Positions 1-8,872 of a stretch of DNA of 64,000 nucleotides are shown piece after piece. The stretch comes from Rhizobium sp. ARZ01 (GTDB lineage Bacteria > Pseudomonadota > Alphaproteobacteria > Rhizobiales > Rhizobiaceae). The notes under the pieces are model-generated. The model was not told the DNA's origin. It did no database searches and saw only the letters and a list, made by a program, of their open reading frames with translations. The position numbers and the translations under genes are program-made. The stretch is from the NCBI RefSeq assembly GCF_014851675.1, contig NZ_JACVAE010000002.1, forward strand, positions 558,001 to 622,000, read 5' to 3'. Each line of letters starts with the position of its first letter. Within the stretch, counting starts at the first letter, position 1.

Positions 1-560
1 CCGTGGTCAATTTCCCTTCTGGCGGTCTGCCGGTCGATGACGTTGTTGCCGAAACCAGACAGGCTATCGCGGACGGCGCCGACGAGATCGATCTGGTCAT
101 CCCCTACAAGGCCCTTATAGCCGGGGACGAGGCGGCGGTACGGGAGATGGTCGTCGCTGTGCGCGCGGTTTGCGCGCCACCCGTCCTGCTTAAGGTCATC
201 CTCGAGACAGGCGAATTGAAGGATCGCGACCTGATCCGCAACGCTTCCCACCTAGCGATCGCATCCGGTGCCGACTTCATCAAGACCTCGACCGGTAAGG
301 TCGCGGTCAATGCAACGCTCGAGGCCGCCGACATCATGCTGAACGCCATCCGCGAAAGCGGACGCAAGGTGGGCTTCAAGCCAGCCGGCGGTGTGCGCAC
401 GGTCGGCGACGCGGCCCTCTACCTCAATCTTGCCGCAACGATCCATGGGCCGGACTGGGCGATCCCCTCCACCTTCCGCTTCGGCGCCTCCGGTCTCCTG
501 GGTGACATCCTCGCTGTGCTCGATGGCCGCGGGTCCGGTAGCTCGAACGCGACCTACTGA
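1..560 (+). CDS. deoC: Deoxyribose-phosphate aldolase, 5' end missing
   Basis: DeoC cleaves 2-deoxyribose-5-phosphate to glyceraldehyde-3-phosphate and acetaldehyde in the cytosol, the last step of deoxynucleoside catabolism. The window edge removes the N-terminus: the reading frame is already open at base 3 with the family stretch VNFPSGG. The Schiff-base lysine is visible in DFIKTSTGK (about residue 94 of the fragment), the second active-site lysine in VGFKPAGG (about 126), and the catalytic aspartate in DEID (about 30). The stop TGA is one base before the deoA start, so the two genes form an operon and are probably translationally coupled. The family is usually 220-260 residues, so roughly 50-70 residues lie outside the window. 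Confidence 0.93.
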   Translation, partial: VVNFPSGGLPVDDVVAETRQAIADGADEIDLVIPYKALIAGDEAAVREMVVAVRAVCAPPVLLKVILETGELKDRDLIRNASHLAIASGADFIKTSTGKVAVNATLEAADIMLNAIRESGRKVGFKPAGGVRTVGDAALYLNLAATIHGPDWAIPSTFRFGASGLLGDILAVLDGRGSGSSNATY

Positions 561-561
561 G

Positions 562-1875
562 ATGCTCCCGCAGGAGATCATATGCCGCAAGCGCGACGGC
601 GAGGCGCTTAAGCCCGAAGCCATCCGCGAGTTCATCTCCGCGCTGGCTGACGGCACCGCAAGCGAGGGACAGGTCGCCGCCTTCGCTATGGCGGTGTGGT
701 TTCGCGGAATGGACGCGGGCGAAACCGTGGCGCTTACGGAAGCGATGCGGGATTCCGGTGAGGTCCTCGACTGGCGGGACATCGACCGTCCGGTTGCCGA
801 CAAGCATTCGACCGGTGGCGTCGGCGACGATGTCTCGCTGATGCTGGCGCCGATCGCGGCCGCCTGCGGACTGGCCGTGCCGATGATCTCCGGGCGCGGC
901 CTCGGCCATACGGGCGGCACGCTCGACAAGCTGGAGTCGATCCCCGGTTACACGATCAATCCACCATCCAGCCTGTTCCGTCGAACCGTGAAGGACGCCG
1001 GCTGCGCCATCATCGGCCAGACGCGCGATCTGGCGCCCGCCGACCGGCGCCTCTACGCCATCCGCGACGTCACGGCAACAGTCGATTCCGTGCCGTTGAT
1101 CACGGCCTCGATTCTGTCAAAGAAGCTTGCCGCCGGGCTCCAGTCACTGGTGCTGGACGTCAAGCTCGGCAACGGCGCGTTCATGACCGACCGGCCGGAC
1201 GCCGAGCGCCTCGCCCGCGCGCTCGTTGAAGTCGCAAACGGTTCGGGCCTGCGCACCACAGCCGTGATCACGGACATGAACCAACCGCTGGCTGACGCCG
1301 TGGGCAACGTGGTGGAGATCGAAAACTGCATCGCTTTCCTGAAAGGCGAGAAGGCGGGAACGCGGTTGGAAACGGTCGTTCTGACGCTCACCGGAGAAAT
1401 GCTGGTGACAGCCGGCCTTGAGCCGGATCAAACTGCTGCGCATGCCACGGCACAGCGCGCCCTATTGGACGGCAGCGCCGCCGAAACCTTTTCGCGGATG
1501 GTCGCCCTTCTCGGTGGTCCCGGCAACCTTCTTGACGATCCAAGTTCGATACTCGCAAAGGCACCGGTCATCCTCCCGGTCACGATGGATGAAGTCGGCT
1601 ATCTCAAAGCCTGCGACGCCCGCGGTATCGGAATGGCCGTCATCGAGCTGGGCGGCGGCCGAACGCGCCCCGATCAGTCGATCGATCATCGCGTCGGCTT
1701 CGACCGGCTGCGACCGCTCGGGACATGGATGGACAAGGGCGATGAGATCGGGCGCGTGCATGCCCGGACGCTTGACGAGGCGGCGGCTGGTGCCGCGCGC
1801 CTACGCAGCCTCTACATGGTCGGCGACGAGGCGCCCGGCCCCGAGTACCCGATCGTCGGCCGTATCAGCGAATGA
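562..1875 (+). CDS. deoA: Thymidine phosphorylase
   Basis: DeoA phosphorolyses thymidine and deoxyuridine to the free base and deoxyribose-1-phosphate, feeding DeoB and DeoC. The product is 437 residues, close to the 440 of E. coli. The start is ATG at 562 because the N-terminus then reads MLPQEIICRKRDG, as in the family; an in-frame opening further upstream lies inside deoC and is not used. The phosphate-binding signature KHSTGGVGD lies at residues 81-89. The gene follows deoC by one base. Its stop overlaps, tail to tail, the end of the protease gene on the other strand by 11 bases. Confidence 0.95.
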   Translation: MLPQEIICRKRDGEALKPEAIREFISALADGTASEGQVAAFAMAVWFRGMDAGETVALTEAMRDSGEVLDWRDIDRPVADKHSTGGVGDDVSLMLAPIAAACGLAVPMISGRGLGHTGGTLDKLESIPGYTINPPSSLFRRTVKDAGCAIIGQTRDLAPADRRLYAIRDVTATVDSVPLITASILSKKLAAGLQSLVLDVKLGNGAFMTDRPDAERLARALVEVANGSGLRTTAVITDMNQPLADAVGNVVEIENCIAFLKGEKAGTRLETVVLTLTGEMLVTAGLEPDQTAAHATAQRALLDGSAAETFSRMVALLGGPGNLLDDPSSILAKAPVILPVTMDEVGYLKACDARGIGMAVIELGGGRTRPDQSIDHRVGFDRLRPLGTWMDKGDEIGRVHARTLDEAAAGAARLRSLYMVGDEAPGPEYPIVGRISE

Positions 1876-2389
1876 GCCGCATCTTGTCGCCATCCACCTG
1901 GTAGGACGACAGTCCCTTGAGGAAAGTCATGCCGATCAGCATGCCCGACAGCGCCTTGTCCTCCAGCACCATGGCACCGACGTTCGGGACGCTTATGGAG
2001 CCGATGGCTATACTGTCGAGGCGCACATAGGCGGCCCGCGCCTTCCCGTTGGCGGTGTCGACGGCATAGCGGAAGTCCAGATTCTTGCGCAGAATGCCGA
2101 GCCGCTCGGCGGTCGACAGGTTGATCGCGACCATGCTGGCGCCGGTATCGATCATCCCCTTTTCCTTGCGGCCGTTGACCATGAACAGGCCGGAGAAATG
2201 GCCGGCACCGTCCGCTTCCAGCGTCACACCGCGATTACCGGTGTAGCGGGCAGTCGAAACCGGCTGCGCCTTTGCCGCTTCTGTCGCCTTGGTTTCCGGC
2301 TCGACCTGAAGGTAGGTGCCGGCAAGGCCGGGCACATAGACCGCGGCGACGGCAACGGCGGCGACCACGAAAAGACTGCGGGCGAACAT
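1865..2389 (-). CDS. Membrane-anchored retropepsin-like aspartic protease (clan AA, TIGR02281 type)
   Basis: The 174-residue protein begins with one hydrophobic segment (about 5-24), which should anchor it in the inner membrane. A periplasmic single-domain retropepsin-like fold follows, with the catalytic motif DTGAS at 81-85. Such proteins must dimerise because each chain carries one catalytic aspartate. The start at 2389 is chosen over an ATG six bases upstream: AAGGAG sits six bases before this ATG but abuts the upstream one. Substrate and role are unknown. The gene is isolated between convergent deoA and the upp gene, and nothing in the context links it to nucleosides. Confidence 0.8.
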   Translation of the reverse strand: MFARSLFVVAAVAVAAVYVPGLAGTYLQVEPETKATEAAKAQPVSTARYTGNRGVTLEADGAGHFSGLFMVNGRKEKGMIDTGASMVAINLSTAERLGILRKNLDFRYAVDTANGKARAAYVRLDSIAIGSISVPNVGAMVLEDKALSGMLIGMTFLKGLSSYQVDGDKMRLIR

Positions 2390-2512
2390 GGGCATCTCCT
2401 TGGGAACGTCCCAACTAGAGCATGCCCGGGTTGACGGAACAGAAATATCCGCTCGACCTGTCCCGTTTTGCCACAACGAACCTGCGCTGTGGCAAACGCT
2501 TCGTTAATGCAC

Positions 2513-3142
2513 CTATTTCGTGCCGTACATCCGGTCACCGGCATCACCGAGGCCAGGCATGATGTAGCCCTTTTCGTTCAGATGACTGTCGATGGAAGCG
2601 GTGTAGATCTTCACGTCCGGATGTGCCGCCCGGAAGTTCCGGATGCCCTCCGGGGCCGCCAGCAGGCAGAGGAAGCGGATGTTGGTGGCGCCGCGTTCCT
2701 TCAGCTTCTCGATCGCCGCGATCGCCGAGTTACCGGTCGCCAGCATCGGGTCGACGACGATGACCAGGCGCTCGGCCAGGAGATCCGGCGCCTTGAAGAA
2801 GTATTCCACCGCCTCAAGCGTCTCGTGGTCACGATAGACGCCAATATGGGAGACGCGGGCGGAGGGGACGAGTTCGAGCATGCCCTCGAGCAGGCCATTG
2901 CCGGCGCGCAGGATCGAAGCGAAGACGAGCTTCTTGCCTTCGAGGATCGGCGCGTCGATGACCTGGAGCGGTGTTTCAATGCGCTCGGTCGTCAGCTCGA
3001 GATCGCGCGTGACCTCGTAGCAGAGGAGGGTCGAGATTTCGCGCAGCAGCCGGCGAAAACTGCCGGTCGACGTTTCCTTCTTGCGCATGATGGTCAGCTT
3101 GTGCTGCACGAGCGGGTGATCGATGACTGTGACGCCGTCCAT
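2513..3142 (-). CDS. upp: Uracil phosphoribosyltransferase
   Basis: Upp converts uracil and PRPP to UMP, salvaging uracil released by the nucleoside phosphorylases. The protein has 209 residues, the usual family length. The PRPP-binding loop is visible as [11 protein letters not shown] (about 129-139) and the uracil-binding end as [10 protein letters not shown] at the C-terminus. The ATG at 3142 is preceded by a GGAAGG Shine-Dalgarno and gives the standard N-terminus [16 protein letters not shown]; an upstream in-frame extension is rejected. It is the third gene of the deoB-add-upp block, after a 138-base gap, so it may also have its own promoter. Confidence 0.95.
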   Translation of the reverse strand: MDGVTVIDHPLVQHKLTIMRKKETSTGSFRRLLREISTLLCYEVTRDLELTTERIETPLQVIDAPILEGKKLVFASILRAGNGLLEGMLELVPSARVSHIGVYRDHETLEAVEYFFKAPDLLAERLVIVVDPMLATGNSAIAAIEKLKERGATNIRFLCLLAAPEGIRNFRAAHPDVKIYTASIDSHLNEKGYIMPGLGDAGDRMYGTK

Positions 3143-3280
3143 GGACAAACCTTCCCTATTTCTCTGTTGATGGCCCTCTTTTTCCACAATAACGCCACCT
3201 CCTGCAAGAGATCGCAGACGCCTACGGCAGCTCATCCCCGATTGGGCACAAAACCGCTTCGCACAAATAGCGAAGCCGGA

Positions 3281-4249
3281 TCAGAGGCGCGCAAGGAGTG
3301 CTGTACGCGTCGCCTCGTCGACGAAGGCCGCTTCGATGGCGGTCCGCGTCATTCCATCGAGCTCCGCCTCGGTGAACCCCATTGCCTCGGAGGCGATAGC
3401 ATACTCCCGTTGCAGCGAGGTCTGGAAGAACGGCGGATCGTCGGAGTTGAGCGTAACCTTGACCCCGGCGGCATGCAGTCGGCGGAGAGGATGTGCGGCA
3501 AAGTCCGGGAACACACCGAGTGCTACGTTGGACCCCGGACAGACCTCGAGAACGACGCCTTCGCCCGCCAGCCGGGCTACGAGGTTGGGATCCTCGATTG
3601 CGCGTACGCCATGCCCGATGCGGCTTGGACGGATATGGTCCAGCGCGTCGCGCACGCTGGACGCGCCGCAAAGCTCGCCAGCGTGAACGGTGATGCCGAG
3701 GCCCGCAGCGCGCGCGATGTCGAATGCACGGGCGTAGTCGGCAAGGCGTCCCATTCGCTCGTCACCGGCCATGTTGAAACCGGTGACGAGTGGGTTGCGG
3801 CAGTTCGCGGCGTAACGCGCGGCCCATTCGACCCGCTCCGGTCCCCGGTGCCTGAGGCCGACCACGACCATGCGGCATTCGATCCCGGTCCGCGCTTTCG
3901 CTAACTCGATTCCCCGGCCGATACCGGCAATATAACCATCGGCGCCTAGCCCGACTGCCTCGCCGTGGTCGGGAGAGACGAAAAGCTCGCTGTAGACCGC
4001 TCCGGCCGCGGCAAGCTCTTCGAGATAGGTCTCCGTCAACAACGCGTAGTCGTGCTCGGTGCGAAAGAGGTCGGCCACAGCATCATATGCGGCAAGAAAA
4101 CTCGTAAAATCGCGCCAGACATAGGCGCCGTCACACAGGAACCCGCTGGCATCGACACCGTATTTCCTCGCCTGCGCCTGTGCCAGCGCCGGCGGCACGG
4201 CACCCTCCAGATGACAATGAAGCTCCGCCTTCTTCACATGTGCGCTCAC
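3281..4249 (-). CDS. add: Adenosine deaminase family protein
   Basis: The predicted reaction is hydrolytic deamination of adenosine or deoxyadenosine (possibly adenine) to the inosine/hypoxanthine form. The 322-residue amidohydrolase shows the metal ligands HCH (residues 11 and 13), H189 with the catalytic glutamate in HAGE (E192), the HG motif at 213, and NSDDPP (D270-D271). The start is GTG, overlapping the deoB stop in a GTGA junction, which indicates translational coupling. Adenosine deaminases and adenine deaminases share this fold and cannot be separated with certainty from motifs alone. The deo context favours a nucleoside substrate. Confidence 0.88.
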   Translation of the reverse strand: MSAHVKKAELHCHLEGAVPPALAQAQARKYGVDASGFLCDGAYVWRDFTSFLAAYDAVADLFRTEHDYALLTETYLEELAAAGAVYSELFVSPDHGEAVGLGADGYIAGIGRGIELAKARTGIECRMVVVGLRHRGPERVEWAARYAANCRNPLVTGFNMAGDERMGRLADYARAFDIARAAGLGITVHAGELCGASSVRDALDHIRPSRIGHGVRAIEDPNLVARLAGEGVVLEVCPGSNVALGVFPDFAAHPLRRLHAAGVKVTLNSDDPPFFQTSLQREYAIASEAMGFTEAELDGMTRTAIEAAFVDEATRTALLARL

Positions 4250-5475
4250 AGGAAGCTTTTCCCGTGCGGTCCGGGCGGAATGCCCAGGTGCCTTGCGATC
4301 GTTTCCCCGATGTCGGCAAAGGTCATGCGGGTCCCCAGCAGACGGGAGCGGATCCCTTGGCCGAAGGTCAGGACCGGAACCCGCTCACGCGTGTGATCGG
4401 TGCCGCGCCAGGTCGGGTCACAACCATGATCAGCAGTGAGAATGAGCAAATCACCCGGACGCATCTTACGATCGACCTCCGGCAGAAGCCGGTCGAACGC
4501 CTCAAGTGCAGCGGCGTAACCCGCCACGTCGCGGCGATGACCGTAGAGCATGTCGAAATCGACGAAATTGGTGAAGACGAGGTCGCCGTCCTTGGCTTCA
4601 TCCATGGCGCGCAACGTCTCATCGAAGAGCGCCGCATTGCCGTTTGCCTTCGACAGCCTGCCGATGCCCTTGTGGGCGAAAATGTCCCCGATCTTACCGA
4701 CGGCGTGTACCGTGCGTCCCGCCTCGGTCAGGCGATCCAGGAGGGTCGGCTCCGGTGGCTCGACCGAATAGTCGCGCCGGTTGCCGGTTCGCTCGAAGGT
4801 CGCCGGCGTCTCGCCGACAAACGGGCGCGCGATCACGCGACCAATTTTGCCACCCGGCCATTCGTCGAGAATGATCCGTACCGTCTGGCAGAACGACAGA
4901 AGCCGATCGAGCCCGAAATGGATCTCGTGTGCCGCGATCTGGAAAACGGAATCGGAGGAGGTGTAGCAGATCGGCTTTCCGCTACGGATATGCTCCTCGC
5001 CGTATCGGGCGATGATATCCGTGCCGGACGCGTGGCAATTGCCAAGGATTCCCGGAACCTTGCCGATCTCGCAGATCGCCGCGACCAGTTCGGGGGAAAA
5101 GGCATCGCCTTCTGAGGGAAAATAGCCCCAATCGAACATGACGGGTGTACCGGCGATTTCCCAGTGGCCGGACGGCGTATCCTTGCCGCGCGAGACTTCG
5201 GTTGCGGCCCCATGGTGGCCGAAAACGCGCTCGGGGACATTCATGCCTGCCGGAAAGCGTCCGGTCGCCGCGTGCGCGGCGTGGAGCAGGCCGAGGGCAG
5301 CCATGTTGGGAAGCTTCAGCGGTCCCTGACGCAGGCCAGAACGTTCCGCGGCACCCGCAGCGCAGAACTCGGCGATGTGCCCGAGCGTGTCCGCGCCCTC
5401 GTCACCGAACGCAGCCGCATCCGGCGCCCCGCCGATGCCGAAGGAATCAAGTACGAAGAGAAACGCTCTGGCCAT
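4246..5475 (-). CDS. deoB: Phosphopentomutase
   Basis: DeoB interconverts (deoxy)ribose-1-phosphate and (deoxy)ribose-5-phosphate, linking DeoA and purine nucleoside phosphorolysis to DeoC. The product has 409 residues (407 in E. coli) and belongs to the alkaline phosphatase metalloenzyme superfamily. The N-terminal metal site [10 protein letters not shown] (about 7-16) and the late TADHGCD motif are present. The ATG at 5475 gives the family N-terminus [11 protein letters not shown]; upstream in-frame sequence is not conserved in character. It heads the deoB-add unit. Confidence 0.95.
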   Translation of the reverse strand: MARAFLFVLDSFGIGGAPDAAAFGDEGADTLGHIAEFCAAGAAERSGLRQGPLKLPNMAALGLLHAAHAATGRFPAGMNVPERVFGHHGAATEVSRGKDTPSGHWEIAGTPVMFDWGYFPSEGDAFSPELVAAICEIGKVPGILGNCHASGTDIIARYGEEHIRSGKPICYTSSDSVFQIAAHEIHFGLDRLLSFCQTVRIILDEWPGGKIGRVIARPFVGETPATFERTGNRRDYSVEPPEPTLLDRLTEAGRTVHAVGKIGDIFAHKGIGRLSKANGNAALFDETLRAMDEAKDGDLVFTNFVDFDMLYGHRRDVAGYAAALEAFDRLLPEVDRKMRPGDLLILTADHGCDPTWRGTDHTRERVPVLTFGQGIRSRLLGTRMTFADIGETIARHLGIPPGPHGKSFL

Positions 5476-5629
5476 CCGACACCTATTTCGAACACAAGGC
5501 GACCCATGTCGATCTGTCGGCACGGCTGCACTTTGCTACGACATGGCACGGAAAAAGACGTGCGCTCAAGAAAAATCGATGAGCCTTACGGCAGGATTCT
5601 CGCCCTGTCCAAGTCGAATTGACTGCCCA

Positions 5630-6265
5630 CTATTTGGCCATGCAAAGGTTGCAAGAAATGTCGTTGCCCTTGCGAACGCGGCTGTAGGTGACGCGGGTTA
5701 GCTTGATCGGCTGAACATCCGTGGCCTTAGGCACACCGGGTAGGCTGGGCAGAAAGATCAGCACCCTGTAGGGAAGAACGAGTTTGGTTTCGACGTAGAA
5801 GCTCCTGGTCTTGCGCATGTCCTCCGGAAGCTTGCCGTCGGTGCCTGGCACTTTGGCCTCGGCTTCGTCACCCCACCCACGTGACCAAGCGACCGTTGAC
5901 TTTTCATTGTCATCGACGGCTATGCCAGTCACAGTCAAACTGAAGTTCTGCGGCTTCTCGACCGTGCCGGTCGTCATATTGGGCGAGCCTACGGCGGCGG
6001 CGACGTCGTTCATGCTGGTCAGGAAAGTCGAATTGACCGATTCCTGTTGGGCGATCATGTCGGAGATGGTGGCTGACGCCCGACCGACCTTGTTCAAGAC
6101 CGTCATCCCCACCGATAGCTCATAGGCACCGATATAGCCGAAAAGCAGGAGTGGTGCGACGATGGCGAGTTCGACGGCGGCGGAGCCGTTCCGCGCGCGC
6201 TTGAGGCGAAGCAGTGTCGCCAACAGACCTTTTTCGGGCCTTCCGCTTTCTACCCCATCGGTCAT
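5630..6265 (-). CDS. TadE/TadG-like pseudopilin of the Tad pilus
   Basis: The 211-residue protein has a short basic N-terminus followed by a class III prepilin-like segment, GSAAVELAIVAPLLLF (about 28-43). The glycine before Ser and the glutamate at +5 are what the CpaA/TadV peptidase recognises. A periplasmic domain with a late CNLC pair follows. TadE and TadF pseudopilins assist Flp pilus assembly; TadG usually carries a vWA domain, which I do not see at this length. The ATG overlaps the stop of the upstream pseudopilin gene (ATGA), so the pair is cotranscribed and coupled. They lie on the strand opposite the main cpa operon. Confidence 0.75.
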   Translation of the reverse strand: MTDGVESGRPEKGLLATLLRLKRARNGSAAVELAIVAPLLLFGYIGAYELSVGMTVLNKVGRASATISDMIAQQESVNSTFLTSMNDVAAAVGSPNMTTGTVEKPQNFSLTVTGIAVDDNEKSTVAWSRGWGDEAEAKVPGTDGKLPEDMRKTRSFYVETKLVLPYRVLIFLPSLPGVPKATDVQPIKLTRVTYSRVRKGNDISCNLCMAK

Positions 6266-6789
6266 TTGTAGTCCTCGTTTTGGACTACCGCCGTAGCAAC
6301 CAGCTCGTGGGAAGCCCCCAAAGAGCTATTCGGAGGCAGCAGACGAAGGTAGTCCACGATCACAGGCCAGTGATACTTTGCGCGAATGAGATTTGTGGAC
6401 GATTTTCCACCTGGTGCATATCTGCGCTCGAATTTGGATTCTTTGGCCGTCAAAAGGCCGCTCAAGGGGACGCTGACGACATCGATTTCCAGTTTCGAAG
6501 GGATCTCGATTTCCTCTAACGAACACGTGACCAGAATCGTGAGCTCAGCGCAGTATTTTTTACGAAACGCGGCCTCATTCTCTACATCGGTCGAACGGCC
6601 GGTATTGAAGGTGATCTGGCCCAAGCGGATCTGGCGCGCAATCGCATCATTGGCGTTGAGCAGGACCTGCCCGGCCATGTAGGCGACGAACGTCTCCAGG
6701 ATCGCAAACACGACGGCGAAGAACACCGGGGCGCCTATGGCAAACTCGATGGCGGTGGCACCTTGGCGCTCGCCAAGGAAGCGCTTCAT
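6262..6789 (-). CDS. TadE-like pseudopilin of the Tad pilus
   Basis: With the start at 6789 the protein has 175 residues and reads MKRFLGERQGATAIEFAIGAP. This is a basic leader followed by a G|ATAIEF prepilin peptidase site with Glu at +5, then a membrane helix and a periplasmic domain with two cysteines. An AGAGG about ten bases upstream supports this start; in-frame ATG at 6831 and GTG at 6855 are alternatives that lengthen the leader. It is coupled to the second pseudopilin by a 4-base ATGA overlap. Expected role: minor pseudopilin, processed by CpaA/TadV and needed for Flp pilus assembly. Confidence 0.75.
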   Translation of the reverse strand: MKRFLGERQGATAIEFAIGAPVFFAVVFAILETFVAYMAGQVLLNANDAIARQIRLGQITFNTGRSTDVENEAAFRKKYCAELTILVTCSLEEIEIPSKLEIDVVSVPLSGLLTAKESKFERRYAPGGKSSTNLIRAKYHWPVIVDYLRLLPPNSSLGASHELVATAVVQNEDYK

Positions 6790-7039
6790 AAGCCCCAATT
6801 TCCTCTTTGCCCGCTTCCCGATTGTCAGCATGGTTGCGACACACCCTACACCCACATCGTCGGCCCATCGCTGATGGTCGCCGGATGCTTAGATCCACGC
6901 ATCGCCGTGCCGTCTACCCTCATGGCGCCCCGGCAGGACAGCTTCGGCAAGCTTAATTCATCGATTGTTTATTTTTCGTAAGCAGGAGCCGAGGCATTTT
7001 AGCAGGCACTCACTTTCGCATAGTGGCGATACTTTTTCT

Positions 7040-7468
7040 TCAGGGGGAGGTGTTCGCAGTGCGTTGCGCATGCTGCTCGCAGATGGGGGTGCAGGAAAGT
7101 ACCGAGCGCTCCGTCTGACGGAACACGCGAACGGTATTGCCCTCATCAATTGAAACGAGGATGCGCTCATCGACGATCGCATTGCCGTCCGCATCGAGCA
7201 GGACGAGATTGGTGGTGCCAAAATTGCGGCCGGTCAGAACGATCGTCTTGGCATCGGCCACCGTCGCATCGGCAACGTCGGCGTTGCCGACGATGACCTT
7301 GCTCACCGGGCGATCGAGCTTGAGCACGCGCGCGTGGTCCATATAGACCCGCAGCATATCATTCTCCTCGGCACGGGCGGCGCCGATCGCAAGACATGTC
7401 TGTGAAAGCAGTACGCCGATGACCAGACGCATGATCCTGGAGGTGGCAAGTGCCCCGACGGTTTCCAT
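7040..7468 (-). CDS. Secreted stand-alone pilus/secretin N-terminal domain protein
   Basis: The 142-residue protein has a signal peptide (about 1-33, ending GAARA). One domain follows that resembles the N-terminal domain of CpaC-type secretins (T2SS-T3SS pilus N domain): compare VIVGNADVADATVADAKTIV here with DILVADPMKADAVTR in CpaC. The secretin barrel is absent. The tail holds two cysteines (C126, C130). An AAGG eight bases before ATG 7468 supports the start. It is divergent from the pilin gene and stands before the two TadE-like genes on the same strand. It probably acts at the periplasmic side of the Tad secretin; this is inference. Confidence 0.7.
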   Translation of the reverse strand: METVGALATSRIMRLVIGVLLSQTCLAIGAARAEENDMLRVYMDHARVLKLDRPVSKVIVGNADVADATVADAKTIVLTGRNFGTTNLVLLDADGNAIVDERILVSIDEGNTVRVFRQTERSVLSCTPICEQHAQRTANTSP

Positions 7469-7810
7469 CCCGAATACCTTATAGCTGTCGCTTTCGCTAG
7501 CATCGCCGTGAATGGTGAATGAAGCCTTAATCAGCCCGGAATTCTTCAGCCCCTGCGTGTGCGGTTAAAAAGCGGACCGCTACTCGACGCGCTCCGAGTC
7601 ACTTTTCAGCATCTCCAGCGCCCGCGTGCCGCCCGCGCGATCGTTGGCCCTTTGTTTACCACAATATCTGGCAGGCCGCATTAACACTCCAGTAACCGAT
7701 TTCCTTAAGCAGGCAGCAATGCGACGTCTGTAGGTTGCAGTCATCCGAACAACGGCAAACAGTTGTCGGACGTGCTGAACCCAACACTCGTGGAGTTAGG
7801 AGAAATTCCC
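7469..7810. promoter_or_regulatory. Divergent promoter region of the Tad locus
   Basis: This 342-base gap separates the minus-strand N-domain gene from the pilin gene. It should hold both promoters. I see a near-consensus CtrA-type site at 7681-7695 and no open reading frame with a ribosome binding site on either strand. Confidence 0.5.
7681..7696 (+). promoter_or_regulatory. Candidate CtrA-type site upstream of the pilin gene
   Basis: TTAA, seven bases, then GTAAC: one mismatch from the TTAA-N7-TTAA consensus bound by the cell-cycle regulator CtrA. A further TTAA lies nine bases downstream (7705-7708). The site is about 115 bases before the pilin ATG. CtrA controls pilA in Caulobacter; use here is inferred. 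Confidence 0.4.
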
Positions 7811-7990
7811 ATGACCAAGATCTTCGCTCGCTTCCTGAAAGACGAATCCGGCGCGACCGCCATCGAATACGGCCTGATCGCGGCCCTCATCTCCGTCGCC
7901 CTCATCACCGGCGCAGGTATGCTGGGCGGCGCACTGGACAACCAGTTCAAAGAGATTTCCAAGGAAATGGACTACACGGCGAAGCCTTAA
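7811..7990 (+). CDS. pilA: Flp-type class IVb major pilin
   Basis: The 59-residue prepilin is the structural subunit of the Flp/Tad pilus. The leader MTKIFARFLKDESG is cut by the prepilin peptidase after G14, leaving ATAIEYGLIAAL with Glu at mature position 5 and the Tyr after it that marks Flp pilins. A single hydrophobic helix and a short hydrophilic tail follow. The start is fixed by AGGAGA seven bases before the ATG; an in-frame extension upstream has no such site. The gene has its own strong terminator, so it can be expressed above the rest of the locus. It is the only major pilin in the window. Confidence 0.92.
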   Translation: MTKIFARFLKDESGATAIEYGLIAALISVALITGAGMLGGALDNQFKEISKEMDYTAKP

Positions 7991-8014
7991 GGCACGCCTT
8001 AGAGATTGAGATGT

Positions 8015-8043
8015 GAGCCGCCTCGTAAGAGGCGGTTCATTTT
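8015..8043 (+). terminator. Terminator after the pilin gene
   Basis: A ten-pair stem (8015-8024 with 8029-8038, one G-U pair) with a GTAA loop is followed by a T-rich run. It separates pilA from cpaA, which fits a much higher pilin transcript level. Confidence 0.85.
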
Positions 8044-8120
8044 ATTTGAACATCATACGGAAATGCCGAAACTACGTCCAAGTATTCACCGTTCGGTAAT
8101 TTAGACTATGGGAGAAGGCC

Positions 8121-8633
8121 GTGACCGCAGCAGCAATCTTTGTCATATTTCCGCTGTGCCTGGCGATCGCCGCTCTCTCCGATTTCTTCACCATGACCAT
8201 CCCGAATCGCATCTCCGCGATTCTTCTCGCCAGTTTCCTACTGATCGCTCCGCTTGCCGGCCTGCCCCTCGCGCAGATCGGGCTGCATCTGGCTGCTGGG
8301 CTGGTCGTATTCGGCGTCTGTTTCGGGCTTTTCGCAATCAACGTCATGGGCGGAGGCGACGCAAAGCTTTTGACGGCGAGCGCAGTGTGGTTCGGCCTGA
8401 CGCCGTCTCTGGTCGTCTACCTCATCTACGTATCCTTCTTCGGCGGCATACTCACGCTTGCGATCTTATCGCTTCGTGGCCACACGAACACGATCCTGGC
8501 CTCGGGCCTGCCGGTTCCCAATCACCTCCTGACGCACAAAAAGATACCCTACGGCATCGCTATCGGCATTGCGGCCTTCTTCGCCTACCCTTCATCGCCG
8601 CTCATGCAAGCCGCGCTGGCCAGTTTCCGTTGA
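8121..8633 (+). CDS. cpaA: Prepilin peptidase CpaA/TadV
   Basis: This inner-membrane aspartic protease (170 residues, several hydrophobic helices) removes the leader of the Flp pilin and of the TadE-like pseudopilins. The two catalytic aspartates are visible in SDFFTMTIPN (D21) and in the GGGD motif (D80). It is short because it lacks the N-terminal methylase domain of PilD-type enzymes, as is normal for the Tad branch. The start is GTG, supported by GGAGAAGG just upstream. It is the first gene after the pilin terminator; a 239-base gap then precedes cpaB, so it may be transcribed separately. Confidence 0.9.
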   Translation: MTAAAIFVIFPLCLAIAALSDFFTMTIPNRISAILLASFLLIAPLAGLPLAQIGLHLAAGLVVFGVCFGLFAINVMGGGDAKLLTASAVWFGLTPSLVVYLIYVSFFGGILTLAILSLRGHTNTILASGLPVPNHLLTHKKIPYGIAIGIAAFFAYPSSPLMQAALASFR

Positions 8634-8780
8634 AAAGCAGCCGGCTGCGGCCCTGACGCTTTTCGTCCCGCCAATTCCGCAAGTCGAGCCGAGGTGATTG
8701 CGCAGCAACGCAAATGCGATCCATTCACATTTGATTGCATGGCCGTTGCAGCCTGATTCTAGCCCACCGGAAACGATCCG

Positions 8781-8812
8781 TTAACCAAGTCCTTAAGCAA
8801 CTTATTAACCAT
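8781..8812 (+). promoter_or_regulatory. Three TTAA elements upstream of cpaB
   Basis: TTAA occurs at 8781, 8793 and 8805, each separated by eight bases; the last reads TTAACCAT, the exact CtrA half-site described in Caulobacter. Spacing is one base longer than the usual N7. The array ends about 60 bases before the cpaB start and probably lies in its promoter. Confidence 0.35.
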
Positions 8813-8872
8813 AAATACACCAATTGATGGTCAATGTGACGTTACGCATCTCCGCACGTCCAGGGGCCAACC

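Noticed and set aside
2467..2496. Nine-pair inverted repeat after upp
   Set aside because: No T run on either strand and a 12-base loop; not enough to call a terminator or operator.
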